From Sorghum bicolor (taxonomy: Eukaryota > Streptophyta > Magnoliopsida > Poales > Poaceae), in the NCBI RefSeq assembly GCF_000003195.3, contig NC_012871.2, positions 4,947,997-5,011,996 of the forward strand: a stretch of 64,000 nt of DNA, read 5' to 3'. The notes under the pieces are model-generated. The model was not told the DNA's origin and searched no databases. It saw only the letters and a list, made by a program, of their open reading frames with translations. The position numbers were made by a program, and so were the translations under genes. Position 1 is the stretch's first letter. Each line of letters opens with the position of its first letter. Shown here one piece after another: positions 46,201-58,333 of this stretch.

Positions 46201-46950
46201 CTAAGTTCTCCTAATCTAAATATCTCCTTACGGAGAAATTTGACGGGAAGAAATTTAGAGAATTGGCAGCGAATTGTTGCTTCTTTACAACAGGTTAATT
46301 TAATGCAAGAACGAGATGTGTTTGTGTGGAATTTAAAGGCTTCAGGAACCTTTACAGTCAGGACATGTATGTTGCTTTGATTAATAATGGGGAGCGAGTT
46401 TCACAGGATATTTGGCAAACAAAGTTACCAATGAAGATAAAAATCTTTTTGTGGTACTTAAAGAGAGGAGTAACTTTAACAAAAGATAACTTAGCTAGGA
46501 GAAATTGGCATGGAGACAAGTCTTGTTGCCTATGTCATCTCCCAAAAACAATTCAGCATATTTTTTTTGATTGTTACTACGCCAAGTTCTTGTGGCGCTC
46601 CATTCATATTCTTTTTGGTATTGTCCCGCCTACTGGTATTAGAGACTTGTTTGAGTCTTGGTCCAAATTGAGTACTAAAAGATATAATACGTTGTTTAAC
46701 AGCAGCATCAGCCTTATTGTGGGATATTTGGATAACACAGAATGAAATAGTTTTTGATAAAGGCAAACCTAAATCTCTTTTGCAGGTACTCTTCAGAGGA
46801 ACTCACTGGCTACGCCAATGGGTGAACTTGCAGCGGCATGATGATCTCAAAGATCATCTTATCTCAGCAGCAGTCCACCTCGAGACATCGGCTTTAGCTT
46901 TTTTTAGTTCCAATGGATGGCTCGCACATAGACATGTTGGTTGCGTTTAG
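43284..46950 (+). pseudogene. LINE ORF2 (endonuclease and reverse transcriptase), broken
   Basis: Residues 1-250: apurinic-type endonuclease with WNCNGF, ALSETGR, SVYGPAQ, GGDFNII, LDRVLV and SDHTPL motifs. A TGA at 44049 interrupts the same frame. The reverse transcriptase follows with NKAPGPDGFPPEFYQ, PTQTAFLPGRNI, IFKIDFEKAYDKVNW and KGLRQGDPMSPILFN. A TAG lies at 45327, then LQYADGTVIF, in which the second catalytic Asp of YADD is Gly. Downstream zf-RVT sequence (IWQTKLPMKIKIFLW; CCLCHLPKTIQHIFFDC) is spread over several frames, with shifts near 45805, 46000, 46360 and 46720. No RNase H domain is visible. Non-functional. Confidence 0.85.
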
Positions 46951-47183
46951 TCAAAAACTTTTTTTCCAGTGGTTTTGTGGGGCTGCTTCTTATACAGCTG
47001 AACTTACGACACTTGGTCGGTGTAATAATTGGCCTGATTCTATCTTCCTATAGATGAAGCCGTAAAAAAAATAACTCATCGCAAATTACTGTATGGATGG
47101 ATGGAGGATGAGGAATAATAAATTAATAAAAAAATGTAAAAATAGAAAGGCAGATAGGCCAGGCCGGATTTGTCTACGGCCAC

Positions 47184-47214
47184 GGCCCACGGCCCACGGG
47201 GCATGGTCGGCCCA
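47184..47214 (+). promoter_or_regulatory. Cluster of GGCCCA (site II type) boxes before the cyclophilin gene
   Basis: GGCCCA occurs at 47184, 47191 and 47209, about 110-140 bp after the LINE A-run and just upstream of the likely 5' UTR. Proximal promoter role inferred from position. Confidence 0.45.
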
Positions 47215-47411
47215 ACAGAGCGCACATGCACACCGTCACCACTCAGTAGAACCCTTGGCCTCCTCCCTCTCTTCCCCCGCACCTGCACAGAGCAGCACTT
47301 CACGCGCCCCCGCCCCCCCTCCCCTAGCCGCCGGCGCGGCTCATCGGTCCATCCTCCTGCCGCCACCTGCAACGGCGCCGGGCGGAGCCGGAGATCCATC
47401 CCGACTCGCCG

Positions 47412-47807
47412 GTAAGCTCTTCCAGTCTCGCTTGGGTCGCTCGAGACCAAATCCATGCCTAAACCCAACCTTTTTTTTTTCTTTTTTGCTTCTCTGTACA
47501 GTTTCCAATCCATCCGGATAGTACCCGGCTGGATTTGTTCGCTACGCTTGCATAGCACCAATCCGACCCATCCCTGTTTCGATTCCATTCGTTAGGGCTC
47601 GGTTCGAGATCGAGCCGCACTGTAGCCCTCGTACCCTAATGTTGTGGGAGTGCTATTGATAGGCAGTCGCTGTATTTCATTAGCTCCTTCCTGGTGACGC
47701 AAATCCGCCAGTGGACGAAGCTCTGGTTTGGGATTCTCATGTGTGCTAGTAGTCCATGCCACGCTTGAGGGATGTTGCTAAAGATTTCTCGTTTGTCACA
47801 CCTGCAG
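47412..47807 (+). other. 5' UTR intron of the cyclophilin gene
   Basis: Donor GTAAGCTC after ACTCGCCG and acceptor CCTGCAG directly before GTGGGCAACCATG. A GC-rich leader exon precedes it. Such leader introns often enhance expression in plants; the effect here is not tested. Confidence 0.6.
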
Positions 47808-47817
47808 GTGGGCAACC

Positions 47818-50800
47818 ATGTCCAAGGTTAAGAATCCCCACGTTTTCATGGACATATCAATTGGTGGAAGCAGCGCCGAGAGGATCACATTCGAGGTTGT
47901 GAAGCTTGAAGCAGCATGCTTGATCTTTTTATTTTTTGTTTGCATAATGACTCACATTTTCAGCCGCGGAGGACATGGTGACATGCACCATATTAACTTT
48001 ATGGTGATTGTTTTGCAGCTATTCGCAAATGTAGTTCCAAAGACCGCGGAGAACTTCAGAGCACTCTGTACTGGTAATTCTGGTTTCATTCTGTGGAACA
48101 GCCGTGTGCGTGTGCTTGTGTCGAGTTGTTCCTATAGCATATGTTCGAGTTCTAAGTCTTAGCCTCTACCCAACACGTAGGTGAAAGAGGCCTTGGAGCA
48201 TCTACACAGAAACCACTCTATTATAAGGGAACAAATATCCATCGCATAGTTAAAGGCTTTGTTGCTCAGGTATTTAAAGATTGCTACTGATCTGGCTGTT
48301 GCGTATTTCTTATCTAGAGATGGTACATTGAAATCTTTTGTGGGATTGAAATACTGAGCTATATGGAATATACATGCAATTGACCTTCTTCTATTCATGC
48401 AGCTTTGCACTTTGACATCTTTTTCCATACAAACTAAACTTGTCACATTTCCTTCCTGCAGGGTGGTGATTTTTCAAGAGGAGATGGTATTGCTTCATTA
48501 GCCCAGGCTTCTTCTTTCAACTGACTTCTTGCTGTAGTGTACTTTATAAGCTCAACGTTGCATGCTATTTCCAGGACGTGGTGGAGAGAGCATTTATGGT
48601 GGAAAATTTCCAGGTTGCTAGATACATTGAAATTTGTTGTCAGTCACAAAATGTGTTTGTTAGCTATCAGTTACTGTCCTGTTAAGCTTGTACTGAAGTT
48701 TTCTTTCATTCCATCTGTTGTACAGATGAAAACTTCAGACTACTGCACGATCAGCCTGGTGTTCTGTCCATGGCAAATTCTGGACCAGACAGCAATGGGT
48801 CGCAGTTTTTTATTACATTCAAGGCTCTACCTCATCTTGATGGGTATTGCTTCTTGTTCTTCAGTCACTTGGCTTTATTAGACTCTCAGTTCTCTAATCA
48901 CAACAAAAAACTAATATTTTGTCAGAAAATTTATGTTAATGACATCAAGTAATTATTTAAAGTGATGATGACAACCAACCTGGATCATGTATTGTGTTTA
49001 CCTTTTTTTTTAAAAAAAAAATACACCGGAGAGCTGAGTATCATTGCAGTAAGTAGAAAGTTTTAGAAATGCACATTTACAACAGCCACACCCCTAGATA
49101 GTATACTGTCCTTTTGTTGACAGTATTCAATGCCATTAGTTCCATTTTTTTGAGGAAAGTGCCATTAGTTCCTAACTACCTGTGATGTCTTGTCTTACAT
49201 TTCCTGCCTATTCTCCATGGTCCAGCAAAAATGAATTTCAAATTGTAATATTTGTAGCAAACATGTGGTCTTTGGGAAGGTGGTCAGTGGATTAGATTTG
49301 CTTAAAAAGCTTGAAGCAGTTGGCGGTGAAAGTGGAAATCCTTCTCGTCAAGTGAAAATTGTAGACTGTGGTGAAGTTCCCAACACGGATTCTCAAGATC
49401 TGCTAAAAGGAGAGAAAGGTATAAATAGACGAATACAATGTACAAGTGCAAATATTGTATGTTTTTGTTGCTTATCTTCCTCATTACCACTTTTCTTCTT
49501 TTTTTTTGCAGGAAAAAAACTAAGAATGGCAGATGGTAACTCCAATGCTGAAGGGAGAGCCAAATTAAAAAAAGCATCCGGCGATTATAAGCAACGAAAG
49601 AAGAGAAAACACTATTCGTCTGATTCATATAGCTCAGATACTTCAGACTCATTGTCCTATTCTTCAGATAGTGGCTCTGATTCAGAATCACACTCATCAA
49701 TGGATACTAGCTCGTCCAGTGATCATAGGCGTAAGAGAAGAAAAGGATCTAAGAAGGATAAGCGCAAGCCCACAAAGAGGAAGGGTAAACATACAAGGAG
49801 TAAAAGAAAGAGTAGAGGATCCAAAAGGCGATCTAAACGGTATGATGTTAACGACCTGCATAATGTCGCTACTTTGTTAGCATGGGATGACTTCTTGCTG
49901 AAATTCCTCCTTTTTGGTGTGGTTTATCTTTAGGAGCTATGGGAGTTCAAGTGATGATTCAGTAAGCTCTAAGACAGATAACAGCAGTTCTGACAGTGAA
50001 AATGCCAGCCGTCGAACCAAGCGTTCCTTGCCGAAAGGTAGTAATCTAATTCCATTATATTTAATGTGTGTTATATATTTGCTGTCAACATATCCTAGTG
50101 GACTTCAGTTTGAGTGCATATATTTCTGGCCTGCTAAAACCAGTTCTCCAATGCTGGACAATTTCTGCTTGTGAGGTTGGTATGTCTAGCTAAAAAAGGG
50201 AGGCTGTGTTGGTTTTTTTTCTGGTGCTATTTGGTTTATTACATTGGTATAATACCTTTCTAGCATCAATTAAAAAAATAAATAAAGTTCTGACTGCCCT
50301 AGTGCCTTATTCATGTTATTATTAATCTTCACTGTTTATCGATGGTGATGTTTTTTTAACTAAACAAACTTTATATTTTTCTTTTTATACCAGTCATAGG
50401 TGAAATGGTGCACGTTCACATGAATGCCAAATTATCTGTTTTTTTTTCTATCTGAAAGCAACTGTTGATAACTTACTATGGCATATACTACAATATCTAC
50501 TAATAGCTTGAAGTTTCATATATATAATATTATATTTATGTATAGTTTTTATATTATGTATAATTTATAAGTTTTTAGTATTCTGAGATCGCTTTGCCTT
50601 ACTTTTTTGTCTTCAATTTTGAAGTAGTAATCATTTTCACCACTCTAGCAGATAAAGAGAGTACTAAAATGACGAATTCAGAACAAGGAAGATCTTTTCA
50701 AGATGCAGACAAAGGCAAACAAACAGTTACTACTGTCAACCGATCACAATCACCTGATGGAAGTAAACCCTCAAACAAAGATGACAACAGGGCTGATGAC

Positions 50801-52557
50801 AGATATGGAAATTACAATTCAGAAGATAGGTATGCCTATTTCATGTTTTGATTCATCAACCATTCAACCACATGTTCCTTTTGGATTCCTATTACTACCG
50901 TTAACAGAGCAAAGTTTGTACTGTTCAACTTTGAGATGACTAGTTATTTTTGAGTGGCTAATGCACACCCTTTTTTTCTAAACACAGGAATGAACCAGGT
51001 GCAAGTTCCAGGATCAATCCCATCCAGGTTGATGTAAATTTAACGAAACCAGTAAATGGAGATGGCAACATTGGTGGTGATAATGCAGAGGCTGACATGC
51101 CTAGAGAAAGGCATCTGCCAAGCAATGAACCTGTGTCCACCAATGGTAAAGATTTAGCTGCGGGTTCTGCAGACAATGGGCAGCCTCAACGAATCAGGAA
51201 AGGGCGTGGTTTTACTCAGAAGTATGGGTATGCACGCCGATACAGGACGCCATCTCCTGAGCGCCCCCCTGTTCGACCCCGCTACGATGGAGGGAGAGAT
51301 GATAGATGGAACAATTTCAATAGGTAATTTTGAAATTAGACTGTTTGGCAAACTTTGACAGATTTGGCATTTATACTGATTTCTCATCATGTTCAGGTAT
51401 GGAAGAAATGGTCCTTACAGTAGACGCTCGCCAGTAAGGAGATACCGTGGCTCGCCAAGAGCCAATAGCCCATCCAGGTTGGTATTTCTTATGCGTTGAA
51501 GTGAGATTCTTGCAGGGCTTTACTAATCTCATTAAACTTGAGAGAAACAATCTTTTCTTCCCAACTATTATTTTATCCTTATGTATGCATTGTTTAATGC
51601 CATAGGGTATAATAGTATAAGTTTGTTTCTAGGAACCAATCTGCTCATTGTAAATAGTCAGTTGCAAGCAATTGCTAATTGGTTGTAATGCTTAAATTAT
51701 TCAAACTATTATTACTCATGGGTAAAAAGAATAGCACCAACAAGTAAATAACATGATATTAAATGTTTTATCATATCCAATCTAGATGAACCTGCCATTA
51801 CTGTAGGCTTTAACTGTCTCTCTTTCTCAACTTCTCTCTCTCCCCCCTTATGATGAAAACTGTGAAGGACATTTGTGCCTGGTAACAAAATAGTATGTTG
51901 TGTTCATTCCTTTCATAGTTTACCTGGTTTGATTAAATCCCCAAGTTTGTTGGTATTGTGGATACTGAACACTTGATTATATGATTATTAATTTTGATCT
52001 TCAGATATTATGTTGATTATTACATGTGCAAGCACCAGAACCATGCACAGCTTATATAGATCAAGCACCTTTTCCATTGCCATGATAAAAATAAAACTGT
52101 TTTCCTTTCAGTTTGCTATCTACCTTCCCTACCACCATTTTGTGTAAAGCCATGCTACTTTAGAAGTGGCTCAAAATTGTTAACTAACGTCCATGACTTT
52201 AGGTACCCAAGAAGAGGCCGAAGCAGGAGCAGGTCACGCAGCCCAGCAAGGCGTCATGACCGGGGAGGGTATCGTCGCCCCAGCCCAAGACGTAGCCGCA
52301 GCCCTGCAGAACAGAGACGGGATGTGAATGATAGGCCTCGATCAGGTCGTGGTGGAGGTGATCCAGACCACCGTGGCCACAGCCCCCCTGCCAACAGGTC
52401 CAGTCTTGACCACCGTGGCCACAGCCCCCCTCCCAACAGGTCCAGATCTCCTGATGCTGCCCCAGCCAAGAGGGAGAGCTCGAAATACAACCGCAGGCGC
52501 AGCAGCAGCTCAAGGTCTAGCAGCCCTGATGGAAACAAAGGCCTGGTTTCGTACTGA
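47818..52557 (+). CDS. RS-domain cyclophilin (peptidyl-prolyl isomerase, CYP63/CYP95 type), 13 coding exons
   Basis: Exons: 47818-47895, 48019-48073, 48181-48269, 48462-48486, 48575-48613, 48726-48843, 49258-49418, 49512-49839, 49934-50037, 50652-50829, 50988-51323, 51397-51477, 52203-52557; total 648 aa, all GT-AG with consistent phase. The first 170 aa form a cyclophilin domain ([57 protein letters not shown]). The catalytic Arg, Phe, Gln and His are present; the cyclosporin-contact Trp is His (LPHLDG), as in related nuclear cyclophilins. The long tail is rich in Lys/Arg and Ser-Arg dipeptides ([13 protein letters not shown]), typical of nuclear speckle proteins that act with SR splicing factors. 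Role in pre-mRNA processing is inferred from the family. Confidence 0.93.
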
Positions 52558-53820
52558 GATGTAACGGCACAACAATTTACAGCCTCCAAGAACTGTTGCT
52601 AGTTTAGCATTATGTACGTTTCTGTAATGTCATCTAAACTTAAACTGCTTTCAGTGTAGCTGTACATTTGGATGCCCTGTTAGACCTGAAATGTTTCTTA
52701 TGCAAGGTATTTAGAACTACTTCTGAGTCAGTATCGCCAAGAGTTCAAGTTACTTAGTGCTATGTTTCTTATTTAGTACTATGCTTCTTATGTTTCTTAT
52801 TCCTGCTTGCAAATCATATACTTCTGTGGCTATATAGGCGAAGTTGATGCCTCGAGCATGTGTGGTTTTGGTGCCATCTAACATTCTCATGGCTGGTCAC
52901 GCATGCAGTTTGGCAACTAATACTAATCAGCAGTCTCAATCCCAATTGCATGCTCTGCTCCTGGTGCCATCTAACATTCTCACAATAAAACATGTTTGTT
53001 TGTGCTTATCTGCTGAATCTATTAGCTATTCAGCAGTGTTTTTCTCTTAAAAAAATCAGTAAACAGTGCTTAGCTTGGCTTATCAGCTAAGCGAACAGAC
53101 TCATGCCCAATGTTATGACGCCTTGCAAACTGGCACAGATAAACAGCTAGTTCAGTTTAATAAGTTCACAGTAGTAGCGATGCACTGAACCGTTATACTG
53201 AGTTAATACATTGAACTTTGTTCCTTTGTATACTTGTTAATACATTGAACAGTTTAATTAGTTCACAGTATTTGAGTTAGTACTGAGTTAATACCATTAT
53301 ACTGAGTTCGGAACCATCTTTGAGCTGTAGCAGGTAGGATCACTAGTTCATTACCCGATCAAGTTTGGTGGTTCCTTTGTTCCAAATTGGGACAAATAGA
53401 ATATTTTGCTGCTGAGATCTGCAAATAAAATGAAGCGTTCTTAGAAGAACAAAGTCCATCTTTGGTCCCTCATCTCTCTGTCAAGAAAAAACGAAAATTG
53501 TTTCTGAATCTGCTTCTGGCTTATGTCGCAAAATAGTCTCCATATATGGAAGATGCTTGCAATTCTGACAATTCTGCAAGCATCTTCCATATATGGTTCT
53601 TTCTTACCTGGAACACTTATATTGCCTTTTCTACAATAAAATTTGGTTTGTTTTAATTTAAATATATATTTCAGTTATAATTTGCAAATTTGAATGTTAG
53701 TGTAGCGTTAGCACGGGCACTGTACTAGTAGGTGTTAGGCACGTACAATGGAAACGACAACGGTTGTTTTCGTCGAGCATGCATGAATGTCCAGATTTCG
53801 AAATTTGGGACAGTTAGTAA
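52558..53820. other. 3' flank of cyclophilin gene, small repeats
   Basis: Includes the likely 3' UTR. A 20-bp direct repeat GGTGCCATCTAACATTCTCA occurs at 52870 and 52963. 53010-53100 carries CTTATCAGCTAAGCGAACAG, a motif from a common grass MITE family. No further gene supported. Confidence 0.5.
53540..53596. repeat. Perfect 22-bp hairpin with 13-nt loop
   Basis: Left arm 53540-53561 and right arm 53575-53596 are exact reverse complements (arm begins CCATATATGG). The stem length is microRNA-like but no known family matches and the hairpin is short for a plant precursor. Confidence 0.85.
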
Positions 53821-54148
53821 GGCCTTGTTTGGCACAGCTCCACTTCACCAGTGAAGCTGTTTTTTTGGGCTTCAGCTTCATGAACAACTTTATCGGTGGA
53901 GCTGGAGCCATTTTGGTAAACCGTTTGGCAAAACAACTCTTTCTTTAAAATGTGCTCTCACAGAATGCCATGTAGAATGAGATGAAGCCAGGAGAAGCCA
54001 CTATTTTTTGCTCCTTCACACTCCAAAGCTCTGTGAGAGCACGTTTTAAGGGGCTTCATTGGTGGAGCTATTCTATTTTACCCCGTTTGGCACAAAACGT
54101 CTCCAAACGACTCCTGAAGCCGCTGGAGAAGCCGTGCCAAACGGGGCC
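53821..54148. mobile_element. Tourist-like (PIF/Harbinger) MITE with TAA target duplication
   Basis: Starts GGCCTTGTTTGGCACAGCTC and ends GAAGCCGTGCCAAACGGGGCC, imperfect inverted ends of about 22 bp. TAA lies at 53818-53820 and 54149-54151. 328 bp, non-coding. Fragments of this family also sit in intron 1 of the pseudo-receiver gene (13790-13930), in copy 2 (5000-5160) and after exon copies 1 and 3. Confidence 0.85.
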
Positions 54149-54307
54149 TAAGTTGAACACTGCACGTTAACTCGATAGCAGTTAGAAAATTGATTCTCTA
54201 GTTTCATGACACCTGCGCAGATTCTTCGACACGTTTGTGCATTTTGGGGAGTTTTAAAGCACATTTGTTAATTATAATTTCAAGTGTGAAAACTTATGTA
54301 ACCTAGC

Positions 54308-54790
54308 GGGAAAAGTCTACATTACCTCCCTTAACTTTCATAAAATTTCGTTTTTTCTCCCTAAACTCTAAAACTAGACAAAACACCTCTCTCAATTTTT
54401 AAAACTGTTCATCTTATCTCCCAGTTCCTGGTCCTATTATAAGCAGTTTTGAAGTCGATTTTATCTTTTTTATTTTTATTTATTTTGGTTGAATATTTGA
54501 AAAAAATCATAGTAATCATAAAAAAAATTCTAAAATGAAAAATCTAATTTTGTTGGACTTTACATGAGTAAATCTACACAGTGAATATATAATATCGTAT
54601 GTTCTAGTATAATTATGTGACTTTAGATCTATACTTGGCTGCAATTTTTATGGTCCAATTGTGATGAAATTGTTATGATGGACTAATTATTGTATGATTG
54701 AACTTTAGTAAAAATTTTATACTCATTGGATCATGTATAGCTTAGTATAGATTTTATTTAGGTTTACACTTGTTAAATATAAATAAATCC
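54308..54790. repeat. Dispersed repeat family, copy 2
   Basis: Counterpart of 23866-24250: CTCCCTAAACTCTAAA, TTATTTTTATTTATTTT, TTGAAAAAAATCAT, GAAAAATCTAATTTTGTTGG and GATGAAATTGTTATG occur in the same order. Confidence 0.6.
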
Positions 54791-55174
54791 ATGTGCGCCG
54801 GCTCATGCACAGTATGCAGCCACATTGTTGTTATAGCTACAATACGAATAAATTTGTTTTTTTAGCCAAAAAAAAGAGCTACAATTAGTGGACTCATCTT
54901 TATTTTGATTATTTGATATATCCCAACTTGCCGTATGCTTCAAGCTTCTCTTGATCAGTTATCGTGTCCGCGTGCCAATTGAATGCTACAAGTGCTTATG
55001 TTTAGAGACGGGAGGAGAAATTCAGATTCTGTATTGTCGATCTACTCTAGTACAATAAAATTCGAACTATTTATGGTCAAGCAAAAAAAAAAAGTTGGTT
55101 TTGAATTTCAAAAAACGCAGATGATCGTACACGTGTAATTTCGACCGCGCCATCTCCTTCGCGAGTGGACTGAG
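54791..55174. other. Intergenic, upstream of FAR1-related gene
   Basis: AT-rich, no repeats or genes recognised. Confidence 0.5.
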
Positions 55175-55252
55175 TGGGCCGACTGGCCGACACGCACGCA
55201 CGACACTAGTGGGCCTCAACTTGCGGGCGCGGTTACGGTGGGGAATGGCCCA
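55175..55252 (+). promoter_or_regulatory. Candidate site II boxes upstream of the FAR1-related gene
   Basis: TGGGCC at 55175 and 55210, GGCCCA at 55247, within 200 bp of the start codon. Inference from position and motif. Confidence 0.35.
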
Positions 55253-55375
55253 GACCTTGCAGTTACGGTAGAACGTGGCACCGCCCACTACTTCAAACGG
55301 AACGGACATCCCACAACACTCGCGAGTCGCGGCAGGCAGCGCTGCTCGGAGCGGGAAACGGAGGTGGCGGCGGAG

Positions 55376-58333
55376 ATGGCGGGTGGTCCGGGCGCGGGCG
55401 GCGGCGGCGGCCACGGCCACGGGGAGAGGTACGTGCGTGCGCGGCGTCCTGCTCTACCCTGGTTTCGTGAGACGGCGGCCGAATGATTGATCCTGTCCTG
55501 ATTCGAAATGCATTTCGTGGCAGGGTCCAGCGTCGCAGCCGTGGCCGAGGCGTGGTTGCGGGCGGCACAGGGGCGCCGCCGCGGGGCGTTCGACTTCGGG
55601 GGAGCGGAAGCGCGGACGCGGAGGCGGCGCGGGAGGGAGGCTCCGCGGGCGGACGAGCCGTGGTCGGCGGCGACCAAGGCGGCGGCAGCGGCGGGGCGAG
55701 GAGGTCAGAACCCTGTGCTCTTCCTACCCGTTTGTGATTGTTAGGGATTGGGGGTCGGGTCGACAAATGTGGGACAAATGACGGCTATTGTCGATCCAGT
55801 TTGGTAGATGTATTCCGGTGTTGTGGCGATTCTATTGCTCGTTAGGGTTTATTGTCAGGGGTTTGCAATTTTGCTTAACTGAATGTCGCCTTGCATTTTG
55901 TCTCTGGTAGGTTTTGCCGGGGATCTGTTCCATCTGAAAGGGCGCCGAAGCGTGGCGGTGTTAGTGCTTATGAGCAATCGTTGAAAGAATATGTTGACAG
56001 GATGTCCATCGTTGTTATTCGTCCATCAGTTGGCATGTCCTTTGACTCCCGTGCTGAGGCATATGATTTTTACAACTTGCATTCCTGGGAGCTGGGTTTT
56101 GGAATAAGATGCAATATGACTGTGGATAAAAGTGTTGTTAGTCAAGACATAGTCTGCAGCTGCGAGGTGATGAGGGGATGTTTCGCTTTTGTGTTTGTAA
56201 CTCTGCATTATAATTCAGTATTTCAATTCCAGGATATGCAATGTGGCTTAATTCTGAAAATTGGCCGTGTGTTTTAGGGCAAACCAGAGCTGTCCAACAC
56301 TGCCTCTGCGCAGACTGATTGCAAGGCTATGATCCGGCTACACAGGTCTGATGACAGTTGTTGGTACATTCAGGAGTTTCGAGGTGATCACAATCATCCG
56401 CTCTCTGGGATATGCAGTGAAAATTTCTGCTGGCCTTCTCACAACCACCTCAAGCCCTACACTAAGAATCTAGTCCGCCGTCTTAGGGATGATAATGTAG
56501 AACTCAGTAAGAAGTGCCAAAGCATTTATGAATACTTTTGGGGCATGGAGTGTAAGGATATATCATTGGATCTATCAGACATTGACTCTGACAAGACAAT
56601 CGAGTTGTTTGATGACTTTGGTTCGTTGAGGAGGGATGACCCAAGCTTCATGTTCTGTGTTGAGTTGGATGACATTGACAACCAGTTTAATACAGTGTTA
56701 TGGACTAATGGACGTAGCAGAACACAATATGCACATTTCGGTGATACTGTAACATTTGATACGACGTATAGGACTAACCTGTATGGCTTACCTTTCATCT
56801 TGTTTGTTGGTGTTAATAACCACCATCAAAGTATCCTACTAGGAGGAGCGCTGATGCGACGCAAGACAGTGGAAAGTTTCAAATGGCTGTTCCGTGAGTT
56901 TGTTATATTGATGGGTGGTAAAGCTCCAAGTACTATTCTCACAGGTACATGTTTTATTTCCAAACTTGATTATGCTTTCAGTTCATGGTTTAATGCTATC
57001 ACAATTTTCCAACTGATATCAAATATATGGATTCTGCTAAATGTAGACCGGTGCCATGAAATGGAGGTGGCAATCCAGGAGGAGTTACCAGAAACAATTC
57101 ACAGATGGTGCAAGATGCATGTGCTGAACAATGAACATGAATTCCTTGGGCCAATTTGTTTGAAGATGAGTGGATTTAAGGATGACTTCCAGAAGATTAT
57201 TGATGGCATGTTGACTGTGAGAGAGTTTGAGTGTGCTTGGCAACATCTTCTTGATAAGTACAACTTGCATGACAATGCATTCCTTTCACAGATTTATGAT
57301 TCTAGACACAAATGGGCCAACCCCTACTTGAAAGAAAAGTTCTGTACCAAGCAGACTAGTACCCAAAGAAATGAGAGTGCAGAAAACATGTTTAAGGGTT
57401 ATGTACCACTGAATAGATCTATCAATATGTTTGTGCGACACTATAACAAGCTCCAATCTGATCTCAACTCAAAGGAAAGCTCCGAGGAGAATAGGAGCAG
57501 GAAGGTAATAGGTCTTGAAACACATCTTGCTGTCTGTCATACTTTTATAATTGGTAAGTCACACCCTGATTTGAATTTCTCTGTCCTGCAGAGACCCAGA
57601 TTTATAAGCAAAGGACTTCCAATTATGGAGCATGCTGCAAAGATCTATACAAGGGCTATGTTTGAAATGTTTGAAGGAATGATTTCCCAGTCTGGTTCTT
57701 ATGTGGTGCATGAGAAGGAGAAAGGGAAGGCATATTTGGCAAGGAACATTAGGAGCGACCAGCAGGAGAGCTGGTCTCAAGTGGAATTTGAGGTTATCAT
57801 TAGAGCTGAAGATGGTGCAGTTGTTTGTGAGTGCGGATTTTGGGAGCACATGGGGATGCCTTGCTGCCATGCTGTGAAGGTACAGTTTCTGCTGTGTTTC
57901 AGACTGTTATGAAATTCTTTCTTGAATGCAATGGTTCCAAGTTTCAGATGTAAGAGAAGTGACATTTATGTTGATGCAGGTGATGATACACATGGGAATG
58001 CAGGAGATACCAGCTGGGAATATTGTGAAGCGCTGGACGATGGATGCTAGGGATACTGTGCCTGTTCATCTGATTGGGAATGATAGGGCTGCAGAAAATT
58101 CAAAGTCGTATAGAACGTCGGAGTTGTTCATTGCTGGGATCAAGTTTGTAAAGTCTGGTTCGAGGAGTGATCAGGCTTTTGAAGGAGCGATGGCGGTTTT
58201 GGATCAAATAAAGCAGGAACTTTCGGAACTCGGTGAAGACGAGGACGTTTCTGAGTTGTCTGAGCAGTCCAGCATTTCTGCTGCAACTACTGATGATGCT
58301 ACCTCGACACTCAGCGGCTCAGAAACAGATTGA
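55376..58333 (+). CDS. FAR1-related sequence (FRS) protein, MULE-transposase-derived transcription factor, seven exons
   Basis: Exons: 55376-55428, 55524-55703, 55911-56166, 56278-56944, 57047-57504, 57592-57879, 57980-58333; 751 aa. Start chosen at the ATG of a Gly-rich leader (MAGGPGAGGGGGHGHGER) that splices in frame. Residues about 100-200 form the FAR1 DNA-binding zinc finger (FGIRCNM, VCSCE, TDCKAM, FRGDHNHPL). The MULE transposase-like core follows with FDTTYRTNLYGLPFILFVGV and, across an intron, TDRCHEMEVAI. The C-terminal SWIM zinc finger is CECGFWEHMGMPCCHAV. FHY3/FAR1 family members act as nuclear regulators; Arabidopsis founders act in phytochrome A signalling. Target genes are unknown here. 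The end is acidic (SELGEDEDVSELSE). Introns 4 and 5 are multiples of three without stops, so retained forms are possible. Confidence 0.88.

Larger units (their letters stand above)
39680..47072 (+). mobile_element. Nearly full-length but defective L1-like (non-LTR) LINE
   Basis: Contains a GC-rich 5' region, ORF1 with RGG box and zinc knuckles, ORF2 with endonuclease, reverse transcriptase and zf-RVT regions, a short 3' UTR and an A-run at 47064-47070. The 5' boundary is approximate. No target-site duplication was found by eye: the bases after the A-run (TAACTCATCGC) have no partner noticed around 39400-39700. At least two in-frame stops and about four frameshifts in ORF2, plus lesions in ORF1, make it non-autonomous. 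Confidence 0.8.

Noticed and set aside
47076..47588. 170-aa minus-strand ORF upstream of the cyclophilin start
   Set aside because: Covers the GC-rich promoter and 5' UTR of the plus-strand gene; no motif, likely spurious.
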